Below, piece by piece: positions 1 through 16,494 of a stretch of DNA of 39,294 bases. Source of the DNA: Burkholderiales bacterium (GTDB lineage: Bacteria; Pseudomonadota; Gammaproteobacteria; Burkholderiales; Burkholderiaceae_C). Location: NCBI GenBank assembly GCA_947452135.1, contig CANGBT010000006.1:1-39294 (forward strand). Direction: 5' to 3'. Made by a program: the position numbers and the translations under genes. The notes under the pieces were generated by a model. The model did no database searches. It saw only the letters and a list, made by a program, of their open reading frames with translations, and had not been told where the DNA came from. Position 1 is the first letter of the stretch, and each line of letters begins with the position of its first letter.

Positions 1-1
1 A

Positions 2-568
2 GCGGCCACCGAAGTCGCCATCCTCTCCGCCAACTACATCGCCTCGCGGCTGATCGACCACTTCCCGGTGCTGTATTCGGGTGGCCAGTCGCAGCTGCGC
101 AGCGGCGGCGTCGCACACGAATGCATCCTCGATCTTCGACCGCTAAAAGACGCCACCGGCATCACCGCCGAAGACGTCGCCAAGCGGCTGATCGACTACG
201 GCTTCCACGCGCCCACGCTGAGCTTTCCGGTGCCCGGCACCTTGATGATCGAGCCGACCGAAAGCGAGCCGCTGCGCGAGCTCGATCGCTTCTGTGACGC
301 CATGATCGCCATCCGCGCCGAGATCGCGCTGGTCGAATCGGGCGCCTGGCCCGCGGCCGACAACCCCCTCAAGGCGGCGCCGCACACCGCGCAAGCGCTG
401 CTCGGTGCCGAGTGGTCGCACCCGTACACGCGCGAGCAGGCGGCCTACCCGCTGGCCAGCTTGCGCCGTGACAAATACTGGGTGCCGGTCGGTCGCGTCG
501 ACAACGTACACGGTGACCGCCACCTCGTGTGCAGCTGCCCGCCGGTGGCGGAGTACGCGAGCGAGTGA
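2..568 (+). CDS. gcvP: Glycine dehydrogenase (decarboxylating), P-protein C-terminal part; 5' truncated by window edge
   Basis: Open frame runs from the window start ([28 protein letters not shown]...) through the P-protein C-terminus ([54 protein letters not shown]...[25 protein letters not shown]). Confidence 0.95.
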   Translation, partial: AATEVAILSANYIASRLIDHFPVLYSGGQSQLRSGGVAHECILDLRPLKDATGITAEDVAKRLIDYGFHAPTLSFPVPGTLMIEPTESEPLRELDRFCDAMIAIRAEIALVESGAWPAADNPLKAAPHTAQALLGAEWSHPYTREQAAYPLASLRRDKYWVPVGRVDNVHGDRHLVCSCPPVAEYASE

Positions 569-577
569 TGAGCCCGA

Positions 578-598
578 GCGTGCTTCGGGCAAGCACGC
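578..598 (+). terminator. Hairpin GCGTGCTT-cgggc-AAGCACGC just after the gcvP stop; no U-tract
   Basis: Perfect 8-bp inverted repeat, 5-nt loop, 9 nt after the stop codon. Confidence 0.55.
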
Positions 599-616
599 CT
601 CGCGGATCGCGGTTCA

Positions 617-652
617 CGGCTGTGGTGTGCTGCGTGCAGCGCACCACAGCCG
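617..652 (-). terminator. Long GC-rich hairpin after the HD-GYP regulator gene
   Basis: CGGCTGTGGTG...CACCACAGCCG perfect 11-bp arms, continuing inward through a T-G position and GCTGC/GCAGC; lies just after the minus-strand stop at 659. Confidence 0.6.
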
Positions 653-658
653 TCGAGC

Positions 659-4898
<4,240 letters not shown>

Positions 4899-4902
<4 letters not shown>

Positions 4903-5900
4903 GCCGAGTCTCCGCCGGGCAGGAAACGCGCGTCGACCAGCGAGTCGGTCAACGCCGCTGGCGACAGCTTGTTGCTCAGCAAACCGCTGGCCAGCATGAT
5001 CTCTTGCAGTGCCTGCGCCGCGACCACGATCTGGCCGTCAGGCCCGAGCATGCTGCGGTTGTCAGACAGCGTCGGGATGCTCAGCCCACGGAAGGCTTGC
5101 GCCACCTGCGAAACCTCCAGCTGCAACCGGGGCGCCATCTTGGCGGCCACGCCGGCGGGCTGGCTGAGGTGGTGGTGGCGGGCCTTCACGATGCCGGCGA
5201 CCAGCTCACGGATCGCCGGGCGGTGCAACTCGATCGACTCGGTGCGCACGGCCAGCACATCGATGATGCGGTTGGGGATCTGGCGCGAATCGAACAGCCG
5301 GAAGCCGCCCTCGCGTTCGATCTGCGAGGCCCAGGGCTCGGCCGTCACGACCAGATCGGCGTCACCCTCCTTGAACACCTTGGCCGACAGCGCGAGCGTC
5401 GACGGCACCTTGCGGATGTGGTCCACCGACAGGTGGGCCGCACGCAGCAGGCCGTCAAGCAAAACGGCACCGGTGGCACCCTCTTCGAGGGCGATGCGCT
5501 TGCCGGCCAGCTCAGCCAGGGTCATGGGGTGGCGCGCGTACACCGCGTCGGAGCCCGCCGACACATCGAGTGCCAGAACCACGCTCAGACCGATGCCCGC
5601 CGAGCGAGCGGTGATCACCTCATCGAGCGTGAGCTGCGCGGCTTCGAGCTGGCCGGCCGCCAGCGCCCGCAAGGCGTAGGTGGTGGCCGAGTACTCCACC
5701 AGGCGCACCTGAGCAGCATCGAGGAAGCCCAGTTCACGGGCCAGAAAAGCGTATTCGTAGGTGGGAAAGACGGTGCTGCCCACGCGCAGCGGCGGCACCG
5801 GATCGGCGCAGCCCGACAGCGCCACAGCGGCAGACGAGCCCAGCAAGAGCTGCAACAACTGGCGGCGTCGTGGATCAGGATCGATCCAGGGGTTGTGCAT
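4899..5900 (-). CDS. NMT1/SsuA-like ABC-type periplasmic substrate-binding lipoprotein
   Basis: Lipobox ALSGC after a hydrophobic signal; LRVGSTVFPTYEYAFLARELGF and SBP-type body (DADLVVTAEPWASQIEREGG); no permease or ATPase gene nearby. Confidence 0.8.
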
Positions 5901-5979
5901 AGGCGTGACGGCTCGAATCAGAAGCGGCGCAAGGCCAAAAGGGGATCACGGCCGGACAGCACAACTCGGCTCGCGCCAG

Positions 5980-6014
5980 TGTCTTCGCGCCGGGCGCGCA
6001 GCATCGCGAAGACA
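5980..6014 (-). terminator. Hairpin TGTCTTCGCG/CGCGAAGACA downstream of the TetR gene
   Basis: Perfect 10-bp arms (5980-5989 and 6005-6014), 15-nt loop, about 10 nt after the minus-strand stop at 6025; no U-tract. Confidence 0.5.
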
Positions 6015-6024
6015 GCACCGGTTT

Positions 6025-6798
6025 TCACGCTCTTTTCACCGCATCGGACGCCGACTTGCCGCCGCGCGGGGCGGCAGCACGCGCCAGCAGCGACTCGAGG
6101 TAGCGCTCGAACAGGGCGAGTGGCTCCTGCTGGAACATGCGAATGCGCCCGGTGTGGCTGAGCAGCAGCAAGCCCACGATGTGGGCAAACAGCGCGGCCA
6201 CCTCCGAGCGTGCGTTGGCCTCGCTCAGGCCCAGCGCCACCAACCCGGCCTGAACGGGTGCGAGCGCATCGTGCAAACGGGCATTGAGCTGCTTGTTGAG
6301 CGCCGGCGTCAGGCCGCGCGGCTGCATGCCGTGGAACAGGTAAAAGCCCAGATCCAGGTCGCGCGGGCTGTCGCGGTAGAAGTCGAAGAAGGCCGTGGCC
6401 TGCAAACGCACCGCACCTTGCAGCGCCAGCCGCCGCGCCGCTGCGCTGCGAGACACCACCGGCGCCGGTTCGGCCGCGCTCACACGTGCATTGAGCCGCT
6501 CGAGCGATTCGCCCAGCAGCGCGCCGTAGACCTCTTCCTTGCTGGCGAAGTAGCTGTAGATCGCCCCCGGCGTGTAGCCGGCGCGCTTGGCGATCTCGCG
6601 CAGACTGGCGCCTTCAAGCCCGAGATCGAAAAACGCAGAGCGCGCCGCATCGAGCACCAGCGAGCGGCGTACCTCGGTGACAGCCTGCTTGCGCGCGCGT
6701 CGGGCATGGCTGTGGGCCTCGGCCGCGGTGCTGGCGGGTTTGCCCATGCTGTCGGTCGAGACGACGGCGGACAGGGGGGCCCCGGATGATTTGCGCAT
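6025..6798 (-). CDS. TetR/AcrR family transcriptional regulator
   Basis: N-terminal HTH VLDAARSAFFDLGLEGASLREIAKRAGYTPGAIYSYFASKEEVYGALL. Confidence 0.92.
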   Translation of the reverse strand: MRKSSGAPLSAVVSTDSMGKPASTAAEAHSHARRARKQAVTEVRRSLVLDAARSAFFDLGLEGASLREIAKRAGYTPGAIYSYFASKEEVYGALLGESLERLNARVSAAEPAPVVSRSAAARRLALQGAVRLQATAFFDFYRDSPRDLDLGFYLFHGMQPRGLTPALNKQLNARLHDALAPVQAGLVALGLSEANARSEVAALFAHIVGLLLLSHTGRIRMFQQEPLALFERYLESLLARAAAPRGGKSASDAVKRA

Positions 6799-6813
6799 CG
6801 ATAAATTGTACGT

Positions 6814-6840
6814 TTGATCAATTCATTGAACAGTGTTCAA
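6814..6840. promoter_or_regulatory. Candidate TetR operator: TTGATCAA followed by 15-bp palindrome TTGAACAgTGTTCAA
   Basis: Perfect palindromes at 6814-6821 and 6826-6840 in the short divergent intergenic region. Confidence 0.6.
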
Positions 6841-6871
6841 ATTGTCACAGATCAAACCGCTCAAGCCACCG

Positions 6872-8497
6872 ATGAACACCACCCCGAACGCATCCGCCGC
6901 CCCGCCCTCCACAGCGCACCTGATGACCAGCGCCGACTACCGCGAGTCGCTGCGTCGGCTCAAGCCCGTGGTCTATGTCGATGGCCAGCTGATCGACTCG
7001 GTGGCCGATGCACCGTCGCTGCAGCCGGGCATCAACGCGCTGGGCGTGACGTATGACTTCGCGCACGACGCGGCCATGGCGCCGCTGATGACGGCCACGC
7101 AAGGCAGCAGCGGCAAGACGGTCAACCGCATGCTGCACATCAACGAGTCGGCCGGCGACCTGCTCAACAAGCTCGAGGCGGTGCGCTTGCTGTGCCAGGA
7201 AACCGGCTGCGCGCAGCGCTATCTGGCGCACGACGCACTCAACGCGCTGGGCCAGGTCAGCGCGCGCATCGACGACGCGCGCGGCAGCACCGAGCACCGC
7301 TCGCGCTTCGCGGCCTATTTGCAGCATGTGCAAGACGCCGATTTGTCGATCGGCATCGCCATGACCGACGCCAAGGGTGATCGCTCGCGCCGCCCGCACC
7401 AGCAGGCCAACCCCGACACCTATGTGCACGTGGTCGAGCGCAACGCCCACGGAATCGTGATTTCGGGCACCAAGGCGATCGTCACCGGCGCGCCGTACAT
7501 GCATGAGTTCCTAGTCATGCCATGCCGCGCCATGACCGAGGCCGACGCCGACTTTGCGGTGTGCTGCGCGGTGCCGGTGGACGCCGCAGGCATCACCATC
7601 GTGGCGCGCCCGGCGGGCCGCCCGGGCGACAAGGTCGAGCACGGCGCGCCGCTGTTTTCCCGCCGCTATGGGCAATCGACCGGCGTGGTCATCTTCGACC
7701 GGGTGTTCGTGCCGTGGGAGCGGGTGTTCTACGCCGGTGAATGGGAACACTCGGGTGCGCTGACCTACAACTACGCCACCCACCACCGCCACAGCTGCAT
7801 CGGCGCGCGCGCCGGCTTTGGCGACTTGCTGATCGGCGCGGGCGCGCTGATGTGCGAGGCCAACGGCTTCGACCCCGGCGAGACCTCGAGCCTGCGCGAG
7901 CCCATGGTCGAGCTGATCAAGATCACCGAGGGCTTTTTTGCCTGCGGCGTGGCCGCCAGCGTGTACGGCACGCGCGACGAATTCAGCGGCAGCTTCATGC
8001 CCGAGCCGGTGTTCGCCAACATCGGCAAGCTGCTGCTGGCCACGCAGATCTACGACATGCACCGCCTGGCGCACGAGGTATCGGGCGGCCTGATCGTGGC
8101 GCTGCCCGGCCCCGACGAAGACCACAACCCGGCCACCGCCGCCACGCTGGCCGAGGTGCTGCGAGCCAACCCGGCCGTGCCCTACGACAAGCGCATCGAG
8201 GTGGCGCGCTTCGTCGAGGACCTCACCGCGTCGTACCAGGGCGGCTGGTACTCGGTGATCAGCTTGCACGGTGGGGGCTCGCCCGCAGCCATGAAGCAGG
8301 AGATCTGGCGCAACTACCCCGTGGGCAACAAGGTGGATCTGGTCGAGCGACTGCTCGATCGCGGCGTGCTCACGCAGGAATCCGGCCAGCCGCGCGCCAT
8401 CACCAAAAACCGCCAGCCCGGTCGCTGCTGCGACACCGGCTGCACCCAGCCCGGCCAGCCGGTGATGGTGGATTTGCCCACGCCACGTTCGAAGTGA
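6872..8497 (+). CDS. 4-hydroxyphenylacetate 3-hydroxylase / 4-hydroxybutyryl-CoA dehydratase (AbfD) superfamily protein
   Basis: DALNAL, THHRHSCIGARAGFGDLLIGAGALM and GRPGDKVEHGAPLFSRRYGQSTGVVIFDRVFVPWERVFYAGEW match this fold family; ATG 6872 preferred over GTG 6833 because the latter lies inside the operator palindrome. Confidence 0.82.
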   Translation: MNTTPNASAAPPSTAHLMTSADYRESLRRLKPVVYVDGQLIDSVADAPSLQPGINALGVTYDFAHDAAMAPLMTATQGSSGKTVNRMLHINESAGDLLNKLEAVRLLCQETGCAQRYLAHDALNALGQVSARIDDARGSTEHRSRFAAYLQHVQDADLSIGIAMTDAKGDRSRRPHQQANPDTYVHVVERNAHGIVISGTKAIVTGAPYMHEFLVMPCRAMTEADADFAVCCAVPVDAAGITIVARPAGRPGDKVEHGAPLFSRRYGQSTGVVIFDRVFVPWERVFYAGEWEHSGALTYNYATHHRHSCIGARAGFGDLLIGAGALMCEANGFDPGETSSLREPMVELIKITEGFFACGVAASVYGTRDEFSGSFMPEPVFANIGKLLLATQIYDMHRLAHEVSGGLIVALPGPDEDHNPATAATLAEVLRANPAVPYDKRIEVARFVEDLTASYQGGWYSVISLHGGGSPAAMKQEIWRNYPVGNKVDLVERLLDRGVLTQESGQPRAITKNRQPGRCCDTGCTQPGQPVMVDLPTPRSK

Positions 8498-8578
8498 GAG
8501 CGGTCGTCGTGTGCCAAGGGAATAGCCCTACAAAACGACCCTGTGGGTTCGGACCCAAGCCCGTGCCGATGGCGCATC

Positions 8579-11091
<2,513 letters not shown>

Positions 11092-11098
<7 letters not shown>

Positions 11099-12390
11099 TG
11101 GTTCTTGTGCGTCGACGAGAAGAAGTTGCCCTGCATGACGCCGCTGGCGTCGCACTCACCGGCAGCGATCACCTCTGATCGCGGCTTGCCGCGGCGGTCC
11201 CAGCCGAAGAACCGCGCCACCTCGTCGCTGCGCTGCAAGGTGTCGGTCTCGCCTAGGGCCATCAGCTCGCGGGTGAAGGGTGCTTCGAACAGCAGATAGC
11301 TGGCGAGCGCCGCACCACGCGCCTGCACCCCCTGCCCCGACACGCCCACGCCGCGCAACAGCGCACGAATGAGCGGCGGCAGGCTTTGCAGGTGGCGCGC
11401 GGCGATGTCGTCGAGCCGCTGGCTGGGGGCGATCACCAGCACATCGATGGGGCGCAATTCGCTGTGCCCGCGCACTTCGGGAGGCAGCAGCGACAGCGTC
11501 TTGTTGATGCGCTGCAGCCGTTCGATGTCGACCGCCAGCGCGTCCAGAAAGATGCTCGACAGCGCATGGCCGGCGATCTGCGCCAGATTGGGGTATTCGG
11601 AAGAACCTGCACGCGATCCGCTGGGGACAGCGGGCTCGTGCAGGCGGCCTGCGCCGATCACCAGGATGCGCTCGGCGCCCAGGTGCACCGCGGGTGAGAT
11701 TGGCGCGGACTGGCGCATGGAACCGTCACCGAAGAACTCGCGCTCGCCGTCCGGCCCGAGCGCCACGGCCGGAAACACGAACGGGATCGCCGACGAGGCC
11801 ATCAGGTGCTCGATGGTGATGGCCTGGCGCATCGCGACGCGCTGGGAGCGGTTCCAGGGCTGCACGCCAGCCTGATCGTCGTAGAAGGTCACGTGCAGCC
11901 CCGAGCCGTAGCCCGAGGCCGACACCGCCAAAGCCTTCAGGTGACCCTGGCTCATCACCTGTTGCAGCCGATCGACCGGCACCAGCTTGGTGAGCAGTTC
12001 GCGCAGCGGGCTGTTGTCAAGGAAAGAGCGTGGGCGCGCACGGCGCCACTTGGCCAGCACCCAGCCGATCGACAGCATGGTGAGCCAGCGTGCACCGGTT
12101 TGCACCACGCCAAATGAATCGGAGCGGTAGACCTGATCGACGCTGAAGTCGGACCAGGTGTCCACCAGCGTGGCCAGCGCCTCATCGAAGTTGTCGGCGC
12201 GACAAGCGAGCGTGGCCGCGTTGATGGCACCGGCCGAGGTGCCGGCGATCACGTCGAAGGGGTTGCCGGTGGGCCCGCCACAGTTGCGGCGAATGCGCGC
12301 GACGGCCTTGAGCACACCCACCTGATAGGCCGCGCGAGCACCGCCGCCGGTCAAGATGAGTCCCGTTACAGGAGAGGCGTCCATGGGCAT
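11092..12390 (-). CDS. Patatin-like phospholipase family protein
   Basis: Oxyanion motif GGGARAAYQVG, nucleophile GTSAG, catalytic dyad motif DGS (EFFGDGSMRQSAPIS). Confidence 0.93.
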
Positions 12391-12538
12391 CAGTCTGTCA
12401 CCCGGGGCGCTGGCAACTCAAGCGATCAGCGGGGTGATCAGTGGCCATTCCCGGAACGTGTGGGAAGGCCGAATCATCCCTCAGGATTCGCTCAGCAAGC
12501 GCGCGGGTTCCCCCGCAGCCGCATCGGCGATCGCTGAC

Positions 12539-13276
12539 TCAGAACTCCATGTCGAACTCTTCCATGTCGTCTTTTTCCTGGCGCGCCGCAGCCACCCACT
12601 CCTTCATTTCGGGCATGGACATGATCTGCTGGCAGTAGGCCGCGCTGACACGATCGATCTTGACGTGATAGGTGAGGAATCGCGTGGCCACCGGCGCGTA
12701 CATCGCGTCGGCGATACAGGGTTTCGCACCGAACAGGAACGGGCCGCCATAGCGGGCGATGCACTCCTGCCAGATGGCGGTGATTCGCTCGATGTCACCG
12801 AGCGCGCGCGCCCACACCTTGTGACCCGGGAAATCGCCCTTGAGGTTCATCGGTAACGCCGCTCGCAGGCTGCTGAAGCCCGAATGCATCTCGCCGCAGA
12901 TGGCCCGGCAGTGGGCGCGCGCCACGGCGTCGGCGGGCAGCAGGCCCGCGTCAGGCTTGATCTCGTTGAGGTACTCGCCGATGGCCAGCGTGTCCCACAC
13001 CTTGATGTCGCCGTGCGTCAGGCAAGGCACCAGAATCGAGGGAGACAACAAAAGAATTTCCTTGCGGGCGTCGGCGTCGTCGATCGACACCATCACCTCG
13101 TCGAACGACAGACCGGCCAGTTTGGCCATCAGCCAGCCGCGCAGCGACCACGACGAGTACGTCTTGCTGCTCAGGGTGATACTGGCTTCGGCGGGCGCCT
13201 TGGCCGTCCTCGGCGCAGCCCGCTTGGCGGACGGCGCAGGCTTGCTGCGCGGTGAGGACTTGGGAGCTGTGGCCAT
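12539..13276 (-). CDS. Glutathione S-transferase family protein with Ala/Lys/Pro-rich N-terminal tail
   Basis: Thioredoxin-like N-domain TYSSWSLRGWLMAKLAGLSFDEV...LVPCLTHGDIKVWDTLAIGEYLNE; start set at MATAPKSSP. Confidence 0.88.
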   Translation of the reverse strand: MATAPKSSPRSKPAPSAKRAAPRTAKAPAEASITLSSKTYSSWSLRGWLMAKLAGLSFDEVMVSIDDADARKEILLLSPSILVPCLTHGDIKVWDTLAIGEYLNEIKPDAGLLPADAVARAHCRAICGEMHSGFSSLRAALPMNLKGDFPGHKVWARALGDIERITAIWQECIARYGGPFLFGAKPCIADAMYAPVATRFLTYHVKIDRVSAAYCQQIMSMPEMKEWVAAARQEKDDMEEFDMEF

Positions 13277-13386
13277 GGATGTGTCTCCGACGCTTTTCAA
13301 TGCAAAAGGCGATCGCAAGCGCTGTGCCAGTGCGGGTTGACCAGTAGACGCCGGTGCGCTGGCGCAGGAGTTGCAAGAGGGAGCTC

Positions 13387-14658
13387 ATGCCTAAATCCTG
13401 GGGACAGTGGATGATGTACGAGGCCTATCAGGCGCAAGCCGATCTGCTGTGGCCGGTGCGCAACTTCACCAAGGCCTTGCTGCCTTCGCTGAAAGACGAC
13501 AGCCACGCCTGGAGCCAGTGGGCGCCTACCCGCAAGCTGGCCGCAGCGTGGGAGGTGTTTGGCCTGAGCGAGATCACCCACCAGCGGCGCCCGTTCGGTA
13601 TCGAACAGGCCAACGTGACCGGCTCGGCCGACCCGGTGGAGATCACCGAAGTCGCCGCGCACAGCACGCCGTTTGCGACGCTGCTGCACTTCAAGAAAGC
13701 CGGCGCCTCACGCAAGACCGACCCCAAGGTGCTGATCGTGGCCCCCATGTCGGGGCATTTCGCGACCCTTCTGCGCGAAACCGTGCGCACCATGTTGGCC
13801 GACCATGACGTCTACATCACCGATTGGCACAACGCGCGCGACGTGCCCCTGTCGGCCGGGCGCTTCGGTCTCGACGAATACACCGAGCACATCATTGATT
13901 TTCTGGCCGTGATGGGCCCGGGCTCGCACCTGATGGCGATTTGCCAGCCGTGCGTGTCGGCACTGGCGGCCACTGCGCTGATGTCCGAAGACCGCCATCC
14001 GGCCACGCCGGCCAGCCTCACGCTGATGGCCGGCCCCATCGACTGCCGCATCAGCCCGACATCGGTCAACCAGCTCGCCGTGACCAAGCCGATCGAATGG
14101 TTCGAATCAAACCTGATCGGCCGGGTGCCTTGGCGCTATCCGGGCGCGGCGCGCCGCGTCTATCCGGGCTTTGTGCAACTGGCCGCGTTCATGAGCATGA
14201 ACAAGGAGCGCCACGTCAACTCCTTCAAGGAGATGTACAAGTTGCTGCAGGCCCACGAGCCCGAGGGCCTCGAGAAAGCCGAGGCCACACGCACCTTCTA
14301 TGAGGAGTATTTCGCCGTCGCCGATCTGCCGGCCGAGTTCTATCTCGAGACGGTGAAGTCGGTGTTCCAGGAATACGACCTGCCCAAGGGCACGCTGAAA
14401 TTCCGCGACCGGATGGTCAAGCCGGCGGCGATTCGGCGCACCGCGCTGCTCACCGTGGAAGGCGAGCGCGACGACATCTGCTCGGTGGGCCAGACGCTCG
14501 CGGCCCACGATCTGTGCACGGGCCTGCGCGAATACCTCAAGACCCACTACGTGCAAGCCGGCGTGGGCCACTACGGCGTGTTCAGCGGGCGGCGCTGGAA
14601 CCAGCACATCTACCCGGTCGTGCGCGAATCCATCCACACGGCACAGGCCTCGATCTGA
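13387..14658 (+). CDS. phaZ: Intracellular polyhydroxyalkanoate (PHB) depolymerase
   Basis: MMYEAYQAQADLLWPVRNFTKALL, DVYITDWHNARDVPLSAGRFGLDEYTEHIIDFL, Cys-nucleophile region AICQPCVSALAA typical of i-PHB depolymerases. Confidence 0.92.
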   Translation: MPKSWGQWMMYEAYQAQADLLWPVRNFTKALLPSLKDDSHAWSQWAPTRKLAAAWEVFGLSEITHQRRPFGIEQANVTGSADPVEITEVAAHSTPFATLLHFKKAGASRKTDPKVLIVAPMSGHFATLLRETVRTMLADHDVYITDWHNARDVPLSAGRFGLDEYTEHIIDFLAVMGPGSHLMAICQPCVSALAATALMSEDRHPATPASLTLMAGPIDCRISPTSVNQLAVTKPIEWFESNLIGRVPWRYPGAARRVYPGFVQLAAFMSMNKERHVNSFKEMYKLLQAHEPEGLEKAEATRTFYEEYFAVADLPAEFYLETVKSVFQEYDLPKGTLKFRDRMVKPAAIRRTALLTVEGERDDICSVGQTLAAHDLCTGLREYLKTHYVQAGVGHYGVFSGRRWNQHIYPVVRESIHTAQASI

Positions 14659-14665
14659 GCGATCA

Positions 14666-14690
14666 CTGCGGCGCCTGAGACGCGCCGCAG
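14666..14690. terminator. Convergent hairpin between phaZ and aroC
   Basis: CTGCGGCGC-ctgagac-GCGCCGCAG, perfect 9-bp arms, sited in the 42-bp gap between convergent genes. Confidence 0.6.
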
Positions 14691-14700
14691 GTGTCAGCGA

Positions 14701-15804
14701 TCAGCCCGGCTGCTGCGCTGCGATGCGCGGCGTGGGCACCGACACATCGCCGCACTGCGCGCGATGGCGCAAGGCGTGATCCATCAGCACCAGCGCGAGC
14801 ATGGCCTCGGCAATCGGCGTGGCGCGGATGCCCACGCAGGGATCGTGACGGCCGAAGGTTTCCACTGTGGCCGGCTGGCCCTCGAGGTCGATCGACGGAC
14901 GCGGGCTGCGTATCGAGCTGGTGGGCTTGATGGCAATGGCCACGGTGATGTCCTGACCCGTGGAAATGCCACCGAGCACGCCGCCGGCGTTGTTGCCCAC
15001 GAAGCCCTCGGGCGTGAGCGCATCGCCGTGCGTGGTGCCGCGCTGGGCGGTGCTGGCAAAGCCCGCACCGATTTCCACGCCCTTGACCGCGTTGATGCCC
15101 ATCATCGCGTGGGCGATGTCGGCATCGAGCTTGTCGAACAGCGGTTCGCCCCAGCCCACCGGCACACCACGCGCAGCCACCTCGATGCGCGCGCCGCAGG
15201 AGTCGCCGGCCTTGCGCAAGTCGTCCATGTAGGCCTCGAGGCGAGCGATGTCGCTGACGTTGGCCGCAAAGAACGGGTTGTTCGCAATGTGGTCGAGCGA
15301 CTCGAACGGGATGGCAATGTCGCCGAGCTGCGACATGTGGCCCACGAAGCTGATGCCGTGGTGTTCGCGCAGCCACTTTTTTGCCACCGCCGCAGCACCC
15401 ACCATCGGCGCGGTCATGCGCGCCGATGACCGCCCGCCCCCGCGCGGGTCACGCAGCCCGTACTTGTGCCAGTAGGTGTAATCGGCATGACCGGGCCGGA
15501 AGGTCTGAACGATGTTGCCGTAGTCCTTGCTGCGCTGATCGGTGTTGCGAATGAGCAGGCAGATCGGCGTGCCCGTGGTGCGGCCCTCGTAGACACCGGA
15601 CAGGATCTCGACGGTGTCGGGCTCGTTGCGCTGGGTGACGTGGCGGCTGGTGCCGGGGCGACGGCGATCGAGCTCGGGCTGGATGTCGGCCTCGCTGAGC
15701 AGCATGCCGGGCGGGCAGCCGTCGATCACGCAACCGATGGCCGGGCCGTGCGACTCGCCGAAATTGGTGACGCAAAACAGGTGACCGAGGGTGCTGCCGG
15801 ACAT
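14701..15804 (-). CDS. aroC: Chorismate synthase
   Basis: [33 protein letters not shown]...[35 protein letters not shown]...[29 protein letters not shown]. Confidence 0.98.
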   Translation of the reverse strand: MSGSTLGHLFCVTNFGESHGPAIGCVIDGCPPGMLLSEADIQPELDRRRPGTSRHVTQRNEPDTVEILSGVYEGRTTGTPICLLIRNTDQRSKDYGNIVQTFRPGHADYTYWHKYGLRDPRGGGRSSARMTAPMVGAAAVAKKWLREHHGISFVGHMSQLGDIAIPFESLDHIANNPFFAANVSDIARLEAYMDDLRKAGDSCGARIEVAARGVPVGWGEPLFDKLDADIAHAMMGINAVKGVEIGAGFASTAQRGTTHGDALTPEGFVGNNAGGVLGGISTGQDITVAIAIKPTSSIRSPRPSIDLEGQPATVETFGRHDPCVGIRATPIAEAMLALVLMDHALRHRAQCGDVSVPTPRIAAQQPG

Positions 15805-15894
15805 GGCTGTGGGCTTTCAGGAAACGGATAGATGGGAAAGGGGCATGGCGCTCAGGCAAGCCCGCTGTCAGGCGCTGCGGCCGGTGTCAGCGGC

Positions 15895-16374
15895 TCACGG
15901 AGCCGGGACTTCCTTGACGGCGGCATCGCCTTGGGGCTTGTTGGCTGGCCAGTCGCGGATGTAGGCCTTGAGCATGCGGTTCTCGAAGTCCTGCGCGTCA
16001 ACCACCGCCTTGGCAACGTCGTAGAACGAGATCACGCCCATCAGCGTGCGCTGGCTCATCACCGGCAGGTAGCGCGCGTGGTGCACGAGCATCATGCGGC
16101 GCACCTCGTCGATGGCGGTGTCGGGAGTGCACGTCAGCGGGTGATCGTCCATGACCGCGCGCACGCTCATCGTGCCGACGCTCCCGCCATTGCGCACGAT
16201 GGCCTGGATCACCTCGCGAAATGACAGCACGCCCACCAGATCGCCATGCTCCATCACCACCAGCGAGCCGATGTCCTTCTCGGCCATGGTGTGCAACGCC
16301 TCGGACAGCGCGGTGTCAGGCTTGACGGTATAGAGCGTTCCGCCCTTGGCGGCCAGGATCTGGGTGACATTCAT
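15895..16374 (-). CDS. CBS-domain pair protein
   Basis: Two CBS repeats (TLYTVKPDTALSEALHTMAEKDIGSLVVMEHGDLVGVLSFREV; PLTCTPDTAIDEVRRMMLVHHARYLPVMSQRTLMGVISFYDV). Confidence 0.92.
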   Translation of the reverse strand: MNVTQILAAKGGTLYTVKPDTALSEALHTMAEKDIGSLVVMEHGDLVGVLSFREVIQAIVRNGGSVGTMSVRAVMDDHPLTCTPDTAIDEVRRMMLVHHARYLPVMSQRTLMGVISFYDVAKAVVDAQDFENRMLKAYIRDWPANKPQGDAAVKEVPAP

Positions 16375-16475
16375 GGGGGTCTCCTCATGCGAGCTGGGGA
16401 ACGGAGCAATATAGACGCAAAGGCCTGCGTGGACGTTGAGCGCGGCAACGGCGTATCGGCTTTGCCACGCCGGCA

Positions 16476-16487
16476 GCACCCGGGTGC
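16476..16487 (-). terminator. GCACCCGGGTGC palindrome just after the yihY/brkB stop
   Basis: Perfect 12-bp GC palindrome flanked by imperfectly matching CGCC/GGCG; weak evidence for termination. Confidence 0.3.
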
Positions 16488-16494
16488 GGCGGGT

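Noticed and set aside
15891-15905. CGGCTC-acg-GAGCCG mini-hairpin over the CBS protein stop codon
   Set aside because: 6-bp stem with a 3-nt loop overlapping coding sequence; too weak to call a terminator or regulatory site.
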